Assembly: GCF_029626025.1 (NCBI RefSeq)
Contig: NZ_JARUBF010000001.1
Coordinates: 930,001-994,000, forward strand
Length of the DNA: 64,000 nt
Origin: Solwaraspora sp. WMMD406
Lineage (GTDB): Bacteria > Actinomycetota > Actinomycetes > Mycobacteriales > Micromonosporaceae
Direction of reading: 5' to 3'
The position numbers were made by a program, and so were the translations under genes. Positions 7,649 through 16,395 of the stretch are shown here, piece by piece. The notes under the pieces are model-generated. The model had not been told where the DNA came from and did no database searches. It saw only the letters and a program-made list of their open reading frames with translations. Each line of letters starts with the position of its first letter. Within the stretch, counting starts at the first letter, position 1.

Positions 7649-9334
7649 TCAGGGGTCGTCGGCTGTCTGGGCGAGTAGCGCTGTGATGAGGTCGGCCAGT
7701 GGGGTAATCGAGTGTCGTTGGGTGTGGGGTAGGCGTTGGTGGTGGTGGCAGCCGGGGCAGTTGCCGGTGTCGTTGGTGGGCAAGGTCAACCGGCAGCGGG
7801 CGCAGGCGGTGAGGTGTTCGTCGTCGAACGCGGCGGTGAGGGTGTCGCGGTGGGTGTGGTGGCGTTGCCACCAGGACAGTGCGCGCCACCGCTGGTCGAC
7901 GTGTTCGTCCCGCCACTGCGGGTAGGTGAGCCGGGTGCCGTAGTGGCGGTTGGAGGGTTGCCAGTCGCGCCAGACGTCGGCCTGGGCTTGTTCACGGCTG
8001 CGGGACTGGTCGAGCCAGCGGTGTTCGCCGGGGGTGAGGAGACGCTGTCGCGCGAGGCGGGCGGCGGCGGTGTACCAGGCGGGCCGGTCGTCGCCTCCGT
8101 TGGCGAGGTGGGCGAGGTGGTGGACCTGATGGGACCAGGCGGTGTGGTGCGCCCTGGTGAACGCGGCACGCAGCGCCTTGGCGGTGGCGGTGTCGTCGGG
8201 GTGGTGTCGCCACCAGTCGGCGAGCGCGGCCAACACGCTGCTGGTGTCGAGGACGGGGGTGAACGGGTTGCGGGGGTCGTGGTCGCGGTCGAACAGATAG
8301 GCCAGCAGATCGACGGCGGCGGGGCCGAGGCTCGATTCGAGTTGCTGTGGGTGGCGGCCGAGGTCGCGCAGGGTGTGGGAGCGTAGGCGGGCGAGTTCGG
8401 CGGCGTGTTCGCGGTGGTAAGCGGGTCGGGCAGCGGTGGCGATGGTGGCGCGTTCAGTGAGGATCGCGGTGATCGTGGTTTCGGCGGCTTCGGGGTCGGT
8501 GAGATTCCAGGCGTGGGTGGTGACGGCGCGGGCGGGGTCGCGGACGAGGCCGGTCGCGGCGACGATGAGCCGGCCGTGTTCGGCGATCAGGTCGAAGTCG
8601 GTGACGTGTCGTTGGTAGAGGGTGGAGCGTTTCTCTTCGCGGAGGTGTTTGGCGGTGTTGCGGGTGAACGTGACGGCCCGGTGGACGGTGGTGGTAAACA
8701 GCAGCAGGGGCGGGCAGTGCGGGAACCGGCCGCGCCACGCCCGGTCGCGGGCGTAGGCACGGTAACGGTCGAGCTTGGCCTTCAGTTGGTTTTGGGTCAT
8801 GGAGGCGAGGTCGATCTCCACGAACGCCGCCGTCGCCCTCCCGTCTGGCAGGACGGCTTCGTACACGGCGTCGGGGGTGAGGCGCTTGGTGGTCGTGCCG
8901 CCCCATGCGGAGGTGGGGCCGTCCCATTCCTGCCAGCCGGCCCGGTCGGTGGCCCAGCCGGTCATGGTGAGTCCGGCGGGCGGGCCGTGGTCGCGCAGGG
9001 CGAGCCACACCTCGGTGATGGTGGCGGCGTGGGCGGAGAACATGGCGGAGGGTCGGCGGCCGTCCGCGAGGGCGGTGCCGGTGATCAGGCGTGCTCCGGC
9101 GGGGCGTAGCCACCAGTGGTGTGGTGCGCTGCCGGTGTGGCGGCCGGGCCGGTCGTAGTCGACCATGCCGGCGGCGCGGAGTTGTTCGAGCCGGTACAGG
9201 ACGGTGCGGGCCGGGGTCGATGTGGCGCGGGCGAGTTGGTCGGTGGTCATGACCCGGTGGTCGTTGAGTAGGAGCAGGAGTTGTTCGCTGGGGCCGCCGG
9301 AGGCCCGCAGCCGTAGGGTGGTTCCGGACGGCAT
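7649..9334 (-). CDS. Replication-relaxation family protein
   Basis: This 561-residue protein fits the Replic_Relax family found on actinobacterial plasmids and integrative elements. It has an N-terminal winged helix (about 10-75, LLLLLNDHRVMTTDQLARAT, then RTVLYRLEQLRAAGMV) and a nuclease-like core with FVEIDLASMTQNQLKAKLDRY. The long C-terminal part ends in a zinc ribbon, CARC/CPGC. AAAGGAAAG six bases before the ATG at 9334 sets the start. The family is linked to plasmid replication or mobilisation, but its chemistry is not well established. With the integrase it indicates an integrative element, although no Rep, FtsK-like TraB or relaxase gene is visible here. Confidence 0.8.
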   Translation of the reverse strand: MPSGTTLRLRASGGPSEQLLLLLNDHRVMTTDQLARATSTPARTVLYRLEQLRAAGMVDYDRPGRHTGSAPHHWWLRPAGARLITGTALADGRRPSAMFSAHAATITEVWLALRDHGPPAGLTMTGWATDRAGWQEWDGPTSAWGGTTTKRLTPDAVYEAVLPDGRATAAFVEIDLASMTQNQLKAKLDRYRAYARDRAWRGRFPHCPPLLLFTTTVHRAVTFTRNTAKHLREEKRSTLYQRHVTDFDLIAEHGRLIVAATGLVRDPARAVTTHAWNLTDPEAAETTITAILTERATIATAARPAYHREHAAELARLRSHTLRDLGRHPQQLESSLGPAAVDLLAYLFDRDHDPRNPFTPVLDTSSVLAALADWWRHHPDDTATAKALRAAFTRAHHTAWSHQVHHLAHLANGGDDRPAWYTAAARLARQRLLTPGEHRWLDQSRSREQAQADVWRDWQPSNRHYGTRLTYPQWRDEHVDQRWRALSWWQRHHTHRDTLTAAFDDEHLTACARCRLTLPTNDTGNCPGCHHHQRLPHTQRHSITPLADLITALLAQTADDP

Positions 9335-10118
9335 CAGCTTTCCTTTCGCTGTCGCGCTGATAAGCGCATCCCCGGGGGGAAGAGTTGACATCTATGTCAG
9401 TCGCCGGTCCATGAAGGATGGGCGAAGCGGGGTTGACCTGCTTGTTCACGGCCTGTTGGGTTGCGGATCGGGTGCAGAGCAGTCCGCAACCCCTGACAGC
9501 CGCACCGCGCCGGGCACGGACCCGCACCCGGACCGGGCACCTTCTGTCAACGCGCGGACCGGGGCGAACCCCACGAAGGCTGCTGTTCAACCTCGAACCA
9601 TCCTGTTCAACTACTAATCGGACGTCTTCTGGTGGTGGACTTCTGTCAGGCGTGGTGGTGACAGACACCTTCGGGGACCTGACAGCCGCGCACCGCCACC
9701 GCCACCGCCACCGCCGCAACGGGATCGGGTGGTGGGTGTCCGCTGGGTGGACAACAGCCCCGGCGCGAGCCGCGAGGGGCGAGCTACCCCTTCACCAAGG
9801 GATTACAAAAACGGGCAGCCGATTGGAAAACCCCAGGCCACAGCACTTCGCCCGAGTACACGATCCGTCGGCTTCATCCCGATACGCGCCGACTATCAGC
9901 AAACACCGAAGACCGGGGTCCTCTACCTATAGAGGGGAAGCGTGGATGGTCGAACTTTCCGTTCGCGCGAGAAAATCTTGGCCACCGGCGCGCGTAGGCT
10001 CGTGACCACGGGCCGGTGCTCCAGGAACCGCGCCCAGTGGTGAGCAGCAACGGACGGGGACGGGGATGCAACCAACGCTCCGCGCCGGCAACCGGCGTCG
10101 CTGACAGGATCCCCCGCC
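9335..10118. other. Intergenic between divergent genes, no gene recognised
   Basis: These 784 bases separate the divergent replication-relaxation and sigma-like genes, so both promoters must lie here. Open frames on either strand lack supported starts. Noted structure: a short CACCGC microsatellite near 9690-9715, and an inverted repeat CCTCTA-CCTA-TAGAGG at 9920-9935, which may be an operator. Confidence 0.45.
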
Positions 10119-10991
10119 GTGCTCACCCCGCCCCCGCCGATTGCGTCACCACACGGCGGGCTGGAACCGGTACGAACGCGGGCCGACCTTACGGTCCTCG
10201 GCCAGATCGAAGCCCAGGCCCGCACCCGCATCACGCTGACCATCCCGAGCACCGTCATCGACCCGGACACACCGCCGATCTCGCTGCCCATGGTCGACTT
10301 CCGCCTCCACGTCATGCGCGCCCCCGGACCCATGCGGGACCGGGCCTGGCGGCACCTCGCCGAGGCCGCACGCGCCCACCGCGGCGATTGGAACCTGTAC
10401 GCGCTCGGCGTCGCCTACCCGAAACTCCGAACCCAGGCCAACAGGCTCGCCGCGTACCTCGCCCCCGGCCCGGCCGCCCAAGCCCACTACACCCTCGCCA
10501 TCGAGTTCCTGTTCGCCCTGCACCGCCTCGACCTGACCACACCGCAGCTCTTCCCTCGGCTGACCGACGCCGCCTACACCCACGCCAGCGGACGCAAACG
10601 ACAACACCCACCACCCCTGTATGACCTTGACGCGCTACCCGACGACCGCATCCCCCGCGCCGAACACGGCAACCCCGAACACGACGCCCACCTCGACGAC
10701 GCCAACCAGGAAACCGTCCACGACGTCCTGAACCGCCTCGTCGCCCAGGCCAACACCCGCACAGGCCGGCAGACGATCAGCGACACCCAGGCCGCCCTGA
10801 TCCGCCGTACCTACCTCAACGGCGATACCCTGCGCGCGGTCGCCGCCGACCTGCACCTCAGCGAACCCAGCGCCTCCAAACAACGCACCCGCGCCGCCAC
10901 CACCATCGCCAGACTCCTCGGCCGACACGACCTCATCGAACCCACACCCACCCGTCCGGCCGCCCGATACGACCCGCCAGAGCGGAGATAG
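10119..10991 (+). CDS. Sigma-70-like helix-turn-helix protein
   Basis: This 290-residue protein has a C-terminal HTH at about residues 225-270 (LIRRTYLNGDTLRAVAADLHLSE...) that looks like sigma factor region 4.2. The first 200 residues resemble the helical body of sigma-like proteins seen on actinomycete mobile elements, but lack a clear region 2. A Pro-rich linker with GRKRQHPPP separates the halves. The GTG start at 10119 has only a weak upstream AGGA. It could be a degenerate sigma factor or an element-specific activator. It converges with the next gene 20 bases away. Confidence 0.6.
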   Translation: MLTPPPPIASPHGGLEPVRTRADLTVLGQIEAQARTRITLTIPSTVIDPDTPPISLPMVDFRLHVMRAPGPMRDRAWRHLAEAARAHRGDWNLYALGVAYPKLRTQANRLAAYLAPGPAAQAHYTLAIEFLFALHRLDLTTPQLFPRLTDAAYTHASGRKRQHPPPLYDLDALPDDRIPRAEHGNPEHDAHLDDANQETVHDVLNRLVAQANTRTGRQTISDTQAALIRRTYLNGDTLRAVAADLHLSEPSASKQRTRAATTIARLLGRHDLIEPTPTRPAARYDPPERR

Positions 10992-11010
10992 CCACCACCG
11001 TGCCCGCCGG

Positions 11011-11514
11011 TCAATCCGGAGGCGGGCCGCCGTCACCGGTCAGCGCCGCCCGGGTGCCGAACGCCAACTCGATCTCCGTTTGCAACAGCGACAGAGCCTC
11101 CCGCGACGGCGGATCATCCTCAGAGATCCACATACAGTGATCCTCCAGGTCGTCCACGCACACCAACACCGGCCCGGCGAACGGCTCCCACGGAACGACC
11201 ACGCTCCAGTCGTCCACCCCACCCTCGACGCAATGCACGTACAGGACCACACCGCCGCCCCCGGCGACACGACCGAACTCACCGCCCAGGGCGATCACAC
11301 GCGGCGCTTGGTCGAAGGCAACCTGAGCGTCAACAGCGGAAGCCCACCGGACCCGCACCGCCGCAGCCGCCACGAAATCGCTCAGCCCGTCACGCGGGGC
11401 ATCAGGGTCCGGATGCGCCAACTCCCACGCCAACCGCTCCGCCAGCCTCCGCCGACGCCGCTCAGCCCGCCGGTCGACGTCAGCCACGATGATCTCCGGC
11501 GGGCGTTCTGGCAT
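11011..11514 (-). CDS. Hypothetical protein
   Basis: This 167-residue acidic protein starts with a coiled, Arg-rich helix (DRRAERRRRRLAERLAWELAH). A beta-rich domain follows that contains VVLYVHCVEG and a VCVDDLEDHCMWISEDDPP segment. Codon usage is strongly GC3-biased like its neighbours, so it is probably real. I do not recognise the family. The ATG at 11514 was chosen; a GTG at 11520 is also in frame. It converges on the sigma-like gene. Confidence 0.5.
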   Translation of the reverse strand: MPERPPEIIVADVDRRAERRRRRLAERLAWELAHPDPDAPRDGLSDFVAAAAVRVRWASAVDAQVAFDQAPRVIALGGEFGRVAGGGGVVLYVHCVEGGVDDWSVVVPWEPFAGPVLVCVDDLEDHCMWISEDDPPSREALSLLQTEIELAFGTRAALTGDGGPPPD

Positions 11515-11792
11515 CAGCACGGGGCACCCCCATAGCTTGACACTCCCGCCGGCCAGGGAGGCATGCGAACTATGACCAGCCGCTGAGTGCGAAGGGTGCC
11601 CGGTCTCGAAGCGCGCGTACGCAGGCGGGCGGTGTACGCCAGCATGTCAGCGAGAATCCGTGCGATCTTGGCGCACTTGTGCGGCTCGGCGTTGACCGGC
11701 TCGCCGTGCCGGCTCTGGTCGAAGGCCACGGCGAAGGCGAGGCCGACGTGGGCGAAGCCGCTGGCATTGCGGTGGTGCAACGTGGTGACCAA
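11514..11792 (-). pseudogene. Remnant of a gene, 5' end missing
   Basis: Between about 11640 and 11785 the minus strand reads HHRNASGFAHVGLAFAVAFDQSRHGEPVNAEPHKCAKIARILADM (shown here only as a region with G or C at nearly every third position). A TAG lies just before a TTG, so no proper start exists, and the codon bias fades toward the 3' side. This looks like a fragment of a former gene rather than an intact one. The family is not recognised. It could still be a short real gene using the TTG start. Confidence 0.3.
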
Positions 11793-11965
11793 CTATGGCT
11801 CCGAAGGGCTAAGGCGCACACCTATTTCTTCACCGGCCTCGCGGCCGATGGCGGTGACCGCGTGTTCGCCGGTCAGCGGTAGGTTCAAGTCGGCGCAGGC
11901 CGCGCGGAGCCCTCTTCCGCGTGTAATTTTAGTTCGCCTACGGTTGATCTGCGATTGGGGTTCAC

Positions 11966-12406
11966 ATGCGCGAGATCGTGCGCAGGTCCGTACGGGCGAT
12001 TCTCTTCGATGAGCACGACCGAGTGCTCTTGATCAAGCGAACCAAGCCTGGTCGGGATCCCTATTGGACGACTCCCGGTGGTGGCCTGGAGCCGACGGAT
12101 TCCTCATTGGAGTTTGCGTTACGCCGCGAGCTGCGCGAAGAGCTGGGCGCTGAAGCGGAGCAGTTCAGTCAAGTGTTCCTTTTCAGCTCACCTGCCGGCG
12201 AGGGAGTATCGGTCCAGCACTTCTTCTCCTGCCGCCTGACCCGAGTGGATGAGAACGAGCGCAATGGGCCAGAGTTTTCCGATCAATCCCGTGGTGTCTA
12301 TCTGCTGGACTGGGTGCCCATCGATCGAATCCCTGACGTTGACCTGAAACCGGATGCGCTCAAGGACTTTATCGTTTACAACGCAGAGTCGCTGCTTTCG
12401 GTGTGA
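11966..12406 (+). CDS. NUDIX hydrolase
   Basis: This 146-residue protein has the size of a single NUDIX domain. The NUDIX box reads GGGLEPTDSSLEFALRREL then REELGA, with the metal-binding REL-EE core intact. It has one extra residue between the glycines and the helix, as in a common actinobacterial subgroup. The YWTTPGG lead-in is typical. It should hydrolyse a nucleoside diphosphate linked to another moiety; the substrate cannot be read from sequence. It stands alone, convergent with the biosynthetic operon at 12.6-22 kb, and is the only plus-strand gene of that area. Confidence 0.85.
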   Translation: MREIVRRSVRAILFDEHDRVLLIKRTKPGRDPYWTTPGGGLEPTDSSLEFALRRELREELGAEAEQFSQVFLFSSPAGEGVSVQHFFSCRLTRVDENERNGPEFSDQSRGVYLLDWVPIDRIPDVDLKPDALKDFIVYNAESLLSV

Positions 12407-12618
12407 TTTCGTGGGAGTCGCCAGAACCGTGCCGGATTACCAGATACAGCGGACAGCCACGCGCACTTTTAATACCTCGGCAGAGCCAGCTGACCCCGGT
12501 GCTGATCGCCGCAACAGCATCGATTGCCATCCAGTGCGACATAACCCAATCGTTGAGCCGTAGGCAGATTGTGGCCATGGGTCTCTCGCTGGATATGGGT
12601 CGTCGAGGTGGAATTGCC

Positions 12619-15312
12619 CTAACTCGCTGCTAGCGTGAGGTTGGGCTGCTGGGCGCGGAGGAGTTGGGCGAGAGCGGCGATGCGCAGTAGCGGTGTCAAG
12701 TCTGGGCGAGGGAGAGGATCGTCGCTGAGAAGCCGGGATACCGCGTCGCGGACTGCGGCATGCAGCGGTGAGTCGTCGACGACCGTGTCGCGCAGGAGTC
12801 GATCGCCACGGTGAGCGGTGATCCGATGCTGGTTGCGGTCGAGCTGCCAGCCGTCCGGGGCGGTGACGGGGTCGAGGTGCGCGACGAACCTGGTTTGCCC
12901 GGCGTGCACGGTGATGTGGCGGTGCCGGTCGTCTGACGGCCGTCGATCTCGACTCCAGTGGCTGTTGCCGATGGGGCCTGTTCGGGGGGTGCTGCCGAGG
13001 ATGACGGTTGACCCGGTGATGGTCGAGGCGAGGTCGACGCTGACGCTGTGGCCGTCGAAGGCGATGGTCGTCCGTTCGGTGAGCGCGGAAACGAACATGC
13101 GCGAGTCGTAGGTGGCGGTCAGTTCGGAGCGCTGCGGGTCTCCTGTGAGGTACGCGGCCCAGATGTCGGCCGGCAGGAACTGGCGTAGCGCGGTGAGCAT
13201 GTGTAGCCACTCATAGCCGAGGACCCCGTAAGAGCGGTCGACGAAGCGTCCGCGTGAGATGTCGACGGTGCGGTCCTTGCTGAACGTGATGCCGATGTGG
13301 TCGATCGTCGCCTCGGGCTCAAGTTCGCCGACGATTTGCCGTAGCGCGGCGAGAGCGCGGCTGTGCCGGTACTGGTCGACGAGGACCAGCCTGGCGTTGC
13401 GGTGGCTGGCCAACAGGGCGGTCAGTTCGGCAATCTCGTGGCCTTGGCAGGCGGGCTTTTCCAGTAGGACCCTTGCCTGCGGATCGCGGGCCAGGATCGA
13501 TCGGAGGACCGGAAGGTGATCGGCGGTGGGACAGCATACCGACCACAGGGCCACGGCCGATGCGACGGCGTCGGGTAGCTCATCGACGCCGGTGGTGAAG
13601 CTGCGGAAGTCTTTGGGGAGATCCTGGTGTTTGGGGTCGAGGATGGTCAGTGACGCGCCTGCCTCGGCGAGAATCTCCGCGTGCAGGCGTCCGGCGACGC
13701 CGTAGCCGACGACGCAGGCCCGTAGTCCGCCGACGCCGTGTGTGGTGCCGGAGATCTCGGTCGTGGCCGGAGTGTTGGCTGGTGGCGTGGCGAGGTACGT
13801 GTCGTAGTAGGCCTCGTAGAGTCCGGCGCCTCGCACAATGTCGTTGACGATCTCGACGTGTACGCCGGGTGGCAGTTGGTCTGCGTTTCGGCACAGCCAT
13901 CCGGCGGCGATCAGCGTGCCGGCCCGGTAGGCGTCGTAGCCCTGGTTGGGTATGGCGTCGGCTTCATACAGGTTGAGCGAGCGGCCGTCACCGAGCACAG
14001 TGACGTGACGGCCGTCGTCGAGGCGGTACCTGCGTCCGATGCCGGGGATGAGCGTCGCTTGTCCGCTGTATTCGGGGGTGGCGAGCAGGCTGAAGTCTCT
14101 GGTGGCAAACGGTGCGAGAAACACGCCGTCCGGTATGAGAGCCAGGTCTGTAGCGGTGATCGCGTCGCCTCCGGTGGTACCGACGACGAGAAACGGGGGT
14201 GCGGTCGTGAGCGCGTCGCTGACGCGGCGGTGGGTGGTGTAGCCGGCTTCAGCGGCGGTGATGAGGGAGAGTGGGTCGGTGTCGACGACGTGGACCTGAG
14301 CTCCCTGGGCGCGCAGGCTGTCCGAGAGGCGCGAACCAAGCTCGCCGAACCCGATGACAAGCACCCGACGTCCACTGAGCTTGTGGGCGGTCAGAAGGGC
14401 TCGCAGCCGGCGGGCGCAGGATTCGGCGATCTCTGGGTAACCGAGGCGCGTCTTGAGTTCGGAGCGGGCGAGGTTGAGCACCGGGACCGCCAGCGGCCCG
14501 GCGGTGCCGATGCGCTTGAGCCCCGACACGGTCAGCTCGATGGCGGCGTCGACACGACGGGGCGCATCTTCGCCACCGTACCCCTGCGCGATGAGCCCGC
14601 CATCGTCGATGACGAGCACCCGGCATCCTGCGGCGTGGGCGTCGTCGATGAAGGCATCGACACTGGCTCGCGCAGCGGCAAGGTCGATCTCGTGGCTGGC
14701 GGGCGCGTTGATGGCGGTGTTGTCCAGGACGCCGCTGGCGATGCCGTGGGCGAGCAGCGTGGCGTGAACTCGGTCGCGTCGGTGGGTGTGGTCGCCTTTG
14801 GCCAGGGCATAGATCCGGTGTACCGGGATTCCGGCGCGGTGGATGCCGAGTAGGAATCCGAGCGTGTTCTCGACGTAGTGATCGCGAAAGATCAAGGCCC
14901 AGCCGTCAACGCCGAGATCGGTGGTGGCGTACCGGTCGATGAGGGGCAGATGGGCGCGGATGCGGGCCAGCTCGCTACTGCTGTGCCGGCGCAACCGCAG
15001 CGTCAGATCGTCGACCAGTACGGTCTCCGTCGTGTCGTCGGCGCGGGAGTCGAGCAGGATCTCAAGGTGCGTTTCGGACTCCAGGTTGTGGGCCTGGGTG
15101 TCCGGGGCCGGCGGGAGGTGGGTGCGCCAGCGGATGGTGAGATCCACTGAACGGTCCTCCTGTCGGACGGCAGCCGTGTCGGGATGTGGGTAGGTGACCG
15201 ACAGGCCGTGTTCAGAGGCGATCTGCTCCAGCGCTGCGCGCAGCTCGTCCGGGCTCAACGGGCCGTGTAGGACGTGCCAGTTCCGGTCGCGTTGGGGGTG
15301 CTGGGTGGTCAT
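12619..15312 (-). CDS. Fusion: adenosylhomocysteinase-like plus Gfo/Idh/MocA-like
   Basis: This 897-residue protein has two dinucleotide-binding parts. The first half (about 120-510) is like S-adenosylhomocysteine hydrolase, with GFGELGSRLSDSL at about 321, a VVDTDP acidic strand end and a GDGRSLNLY segment where that family has EGRLVNLG. The second half (from about 530) is Gfo/Idh/MocA-like, with GYGVAGRLHAE at about 536 and the EKP motif at about 618. Residues 1-110 form an extra N-terminal domain. AGGG five bases before the second ATG (15312) favours it over 15315. It is the last gene of the operon, 30 bases after the kinase. The substrate is unknown; an NAD-dependent oxidation/reduction of a sugar- or nucleoside-like compound is plausible. 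Confidence 0.7.
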   Translation of the reverse strand: MTTQHPQRDRNWHVLHGPLSPDELRAALEQIASEHGLSVTYPHPDTAAVRQEDRSVDLTIRWRTHLPPAPDTQAHNLESETHLEILLDSRADDTTETVLVDDLTLRLRRHSSSELARIRAHLPLIDRYATTDLGVDGWALIFRDHYVENTLGFLLGIHRAGIPVHRIYALAKGDHTHRRDRVHATLLAHGIASGVLDNTAINAPASHEIDLAAARASVDAFIDDAHAAGCRVLVIDDGGLIAQGYGGEDAPRRVDAAIELTVSGLKRIGTAGPLAVPVLNLARSELKTRLGYPEIAESCARRLRALLTAHKLSGRRVLVIGFGELGSRLSDSLRAQGAQVHVVDTDPLSLITAAEAGYTTHRRVSDALTTAPPFLVVGTTGGDAITATDLALIPDGVFLAPFATRDFSLLATPEYSGQATLIPGIGRRYRLDDGRHVTVLGDGRSLNLYEADAIPNQGYDAYRAGTLIAAGWLCRNADQLPPGVHVEIVNDIVRGAGLYEAYYDTYLATPPANTPATTEISGTTHGVGGLRACVVGYGVAGRLHAEILAEAGASLTILDPKHQDLPKDFRSFTTGVDELPDAVASAVALWSVCCPTADHLPVLRSILARDPQARVLLEKPACQGHEIAELTALLASHRNARLVLVDQYRHSRALAALRQIVGELEPEATIDHIGITFSKDRTVDISRGRFVDRSYGVLGYEWLHMLTALRQFLPADIWAAYLTGDPQRSELTATYDSRMFVSALTERTTIAFDGHSVSVDLASTITGSTVILGSTPRTGPIGNSHWSRDRRPSDDRHRHITVHAGQTRFVAHLDPVTAPDGWQLDRNQHRITAHRGDRLLRDTVVDDSPLHAAVRDAVSRLLSDDPLPRPDLTPLLRIAALAQLLRAQQPNLTLAAS

Positions 15313-15342
15313 CATGTCCCTCACTGTGTGGAGATACGCCTG

Positions 15343-16395
15343 TCAGCGGTCTGCGATGATGTCGTGCAGGAGGGCGTCGGTGTCGTCCTGATGGTCGAGC
15401 AGGACACTCACCGCACGGTGGCGAAGGAGCCAGAACTCGTCGAGGGCGTCCTGGAACAGGCCGGGCTTGAGGTAGTGCTGCTTGATTCCGTACAGGCTGG
15501 TGAGCAGTTGCAGCAGCGCGACCCGGGCGCAGGCGCGGATGTCGTCGTCGGCCACCGTGGGGTTGGCTCGCACATAGGCATCGATCAGCGTCCGTGCGGT
15601 GGCGAGCCAGTCTGTCGTCGTGGCGACCGTGTTGGGGTAGAACGCCACCCGGCCAATTTCGTAGGCGACGAAGAACGGGTCCGGCGGCCGAAAGTCGATC
15701 ACGGCGGAAAGCTGATCGCCCTCGAAGATCAGATTCACCGGGCTGTAGTCGCCGTGCAGGACCTGGGTGGTGAGCTTGGGCAGGTCCCCCATGAGACCGG
15801 GAATCATGCCGATAGCGTCCCGCCGCTCGGCGAGCGTGTTGGCGGCTTGGGCATCGAACGGGTCCGCCGAACCTGCTGCTATGCGGGCCTCGGCGATGTC
15901 GGCGAGCCGGTCGACGGTTGCTGCCAGGCCGGCGAGGTCCACGGCGAGCCAACTCTGCGCCTGTGACGATGGCCCGATGCTGGCGGGCAGGGTGGCGAAG
16001 ACGGCGTGGACGCGACCAAGCGTCGCGCCAGCGGCGCGCGCCTGGCCCGCTGTCAGGTCAGTAGTAACGACGGCCCCGGGCATCCACTCCCACACAGACA
16101 CCGCATACCGGGAACTGGTGTCGATCAGGTCTCCGGCGTGGTTGCGGAGCAGTCCGGCGACCGGCGTGCCGTGACATCCGGCGAGTGCCGACAGGCCGAT
16201 GGCATCGGCTTCACCGGCCAAGTCGGTGCCGGGTGGATAGTTCTTGACAAAGACGTCGTGGCCCGCGCACGTCGCCCGATAGTTGGTCGTTCCCTGCCCG
16301 ATGGGTAGCTGGACCATGCGGTCCGGCGCGAGCCCGTAACGGCACGCGAGAACGTCGGCGATCGTGGGCGAGGGTTCGGTGGTGGGCTCGGTCAT
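15343..16395 (-). CDS. APH-fold phosphotransferase
   Basis: This 350-residue protein belongs to the aminoglycoside/homoserine/choline kinase superfamily. The catalytic loop reads HGDYSPVNLIF, with the Brenner Asp and Asn, and VIDFRPPDPFFVAYEIGR supplies the metal-binding Asp. The N-lobe holds YRATCAGHDVFVKNYPPGT with the ATP-binding Lys. It probably phosphorylates a small hydroxylated metabolite. Its ATG overlaps the glycosyltransferase stop (ATGA), which places it in the same operon. Resistance to an antibiotic made by the cluster is an alternative role to biosynthesis. Confidence 0.75.
   Translation of the reverse strand: MTEPTTEPSPTIADVLACRYGLAPDRMVQLPIGQGTTNYRATCAGHDVFVKNYPPGTDLAGEADAIGLSALAGCHGTPVAGLLRNHAGDLIDTSSRYAVSVWEWMPGAVVTTDLTAGQARAAGATLGRVHAVFATLPASIGPSSQAQSWLAVDLAGLAATVDRLADIAEARIAAGSADPFDAQAANTLAERRDAIGMIPGLMGDLPKLTTQVLHGDYSPVNLIFEGDQLSAVIDFRPPDPFFVAYEIGRVAFYPNTVATTTDWLATARTLIDAYVRANPTVADDDIRACARVALLQLLTSLYGIKQHYLKPGLFQDALDEFWLLRHRAVSVLLDHQDDTDALLHDIIADR

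Noticed and set aside
10016-10624. Plus-strand frame of 202 codons
   Set aside because: Overlaps the sigma-like gene out of frame and reads as Arg/Pro-rich low-complexity sequence.
12407-12618. Possible small gene between the NUDIX gene and the operon end
   Set aside because: No start signal, low coding bias and nothing recognisable in either strand.
13738-14853. Plus-strand frame of 371 codons
   Set aside because: Antisense of the SAHH-like fusion gene; Gly/Val-rich with no motif.
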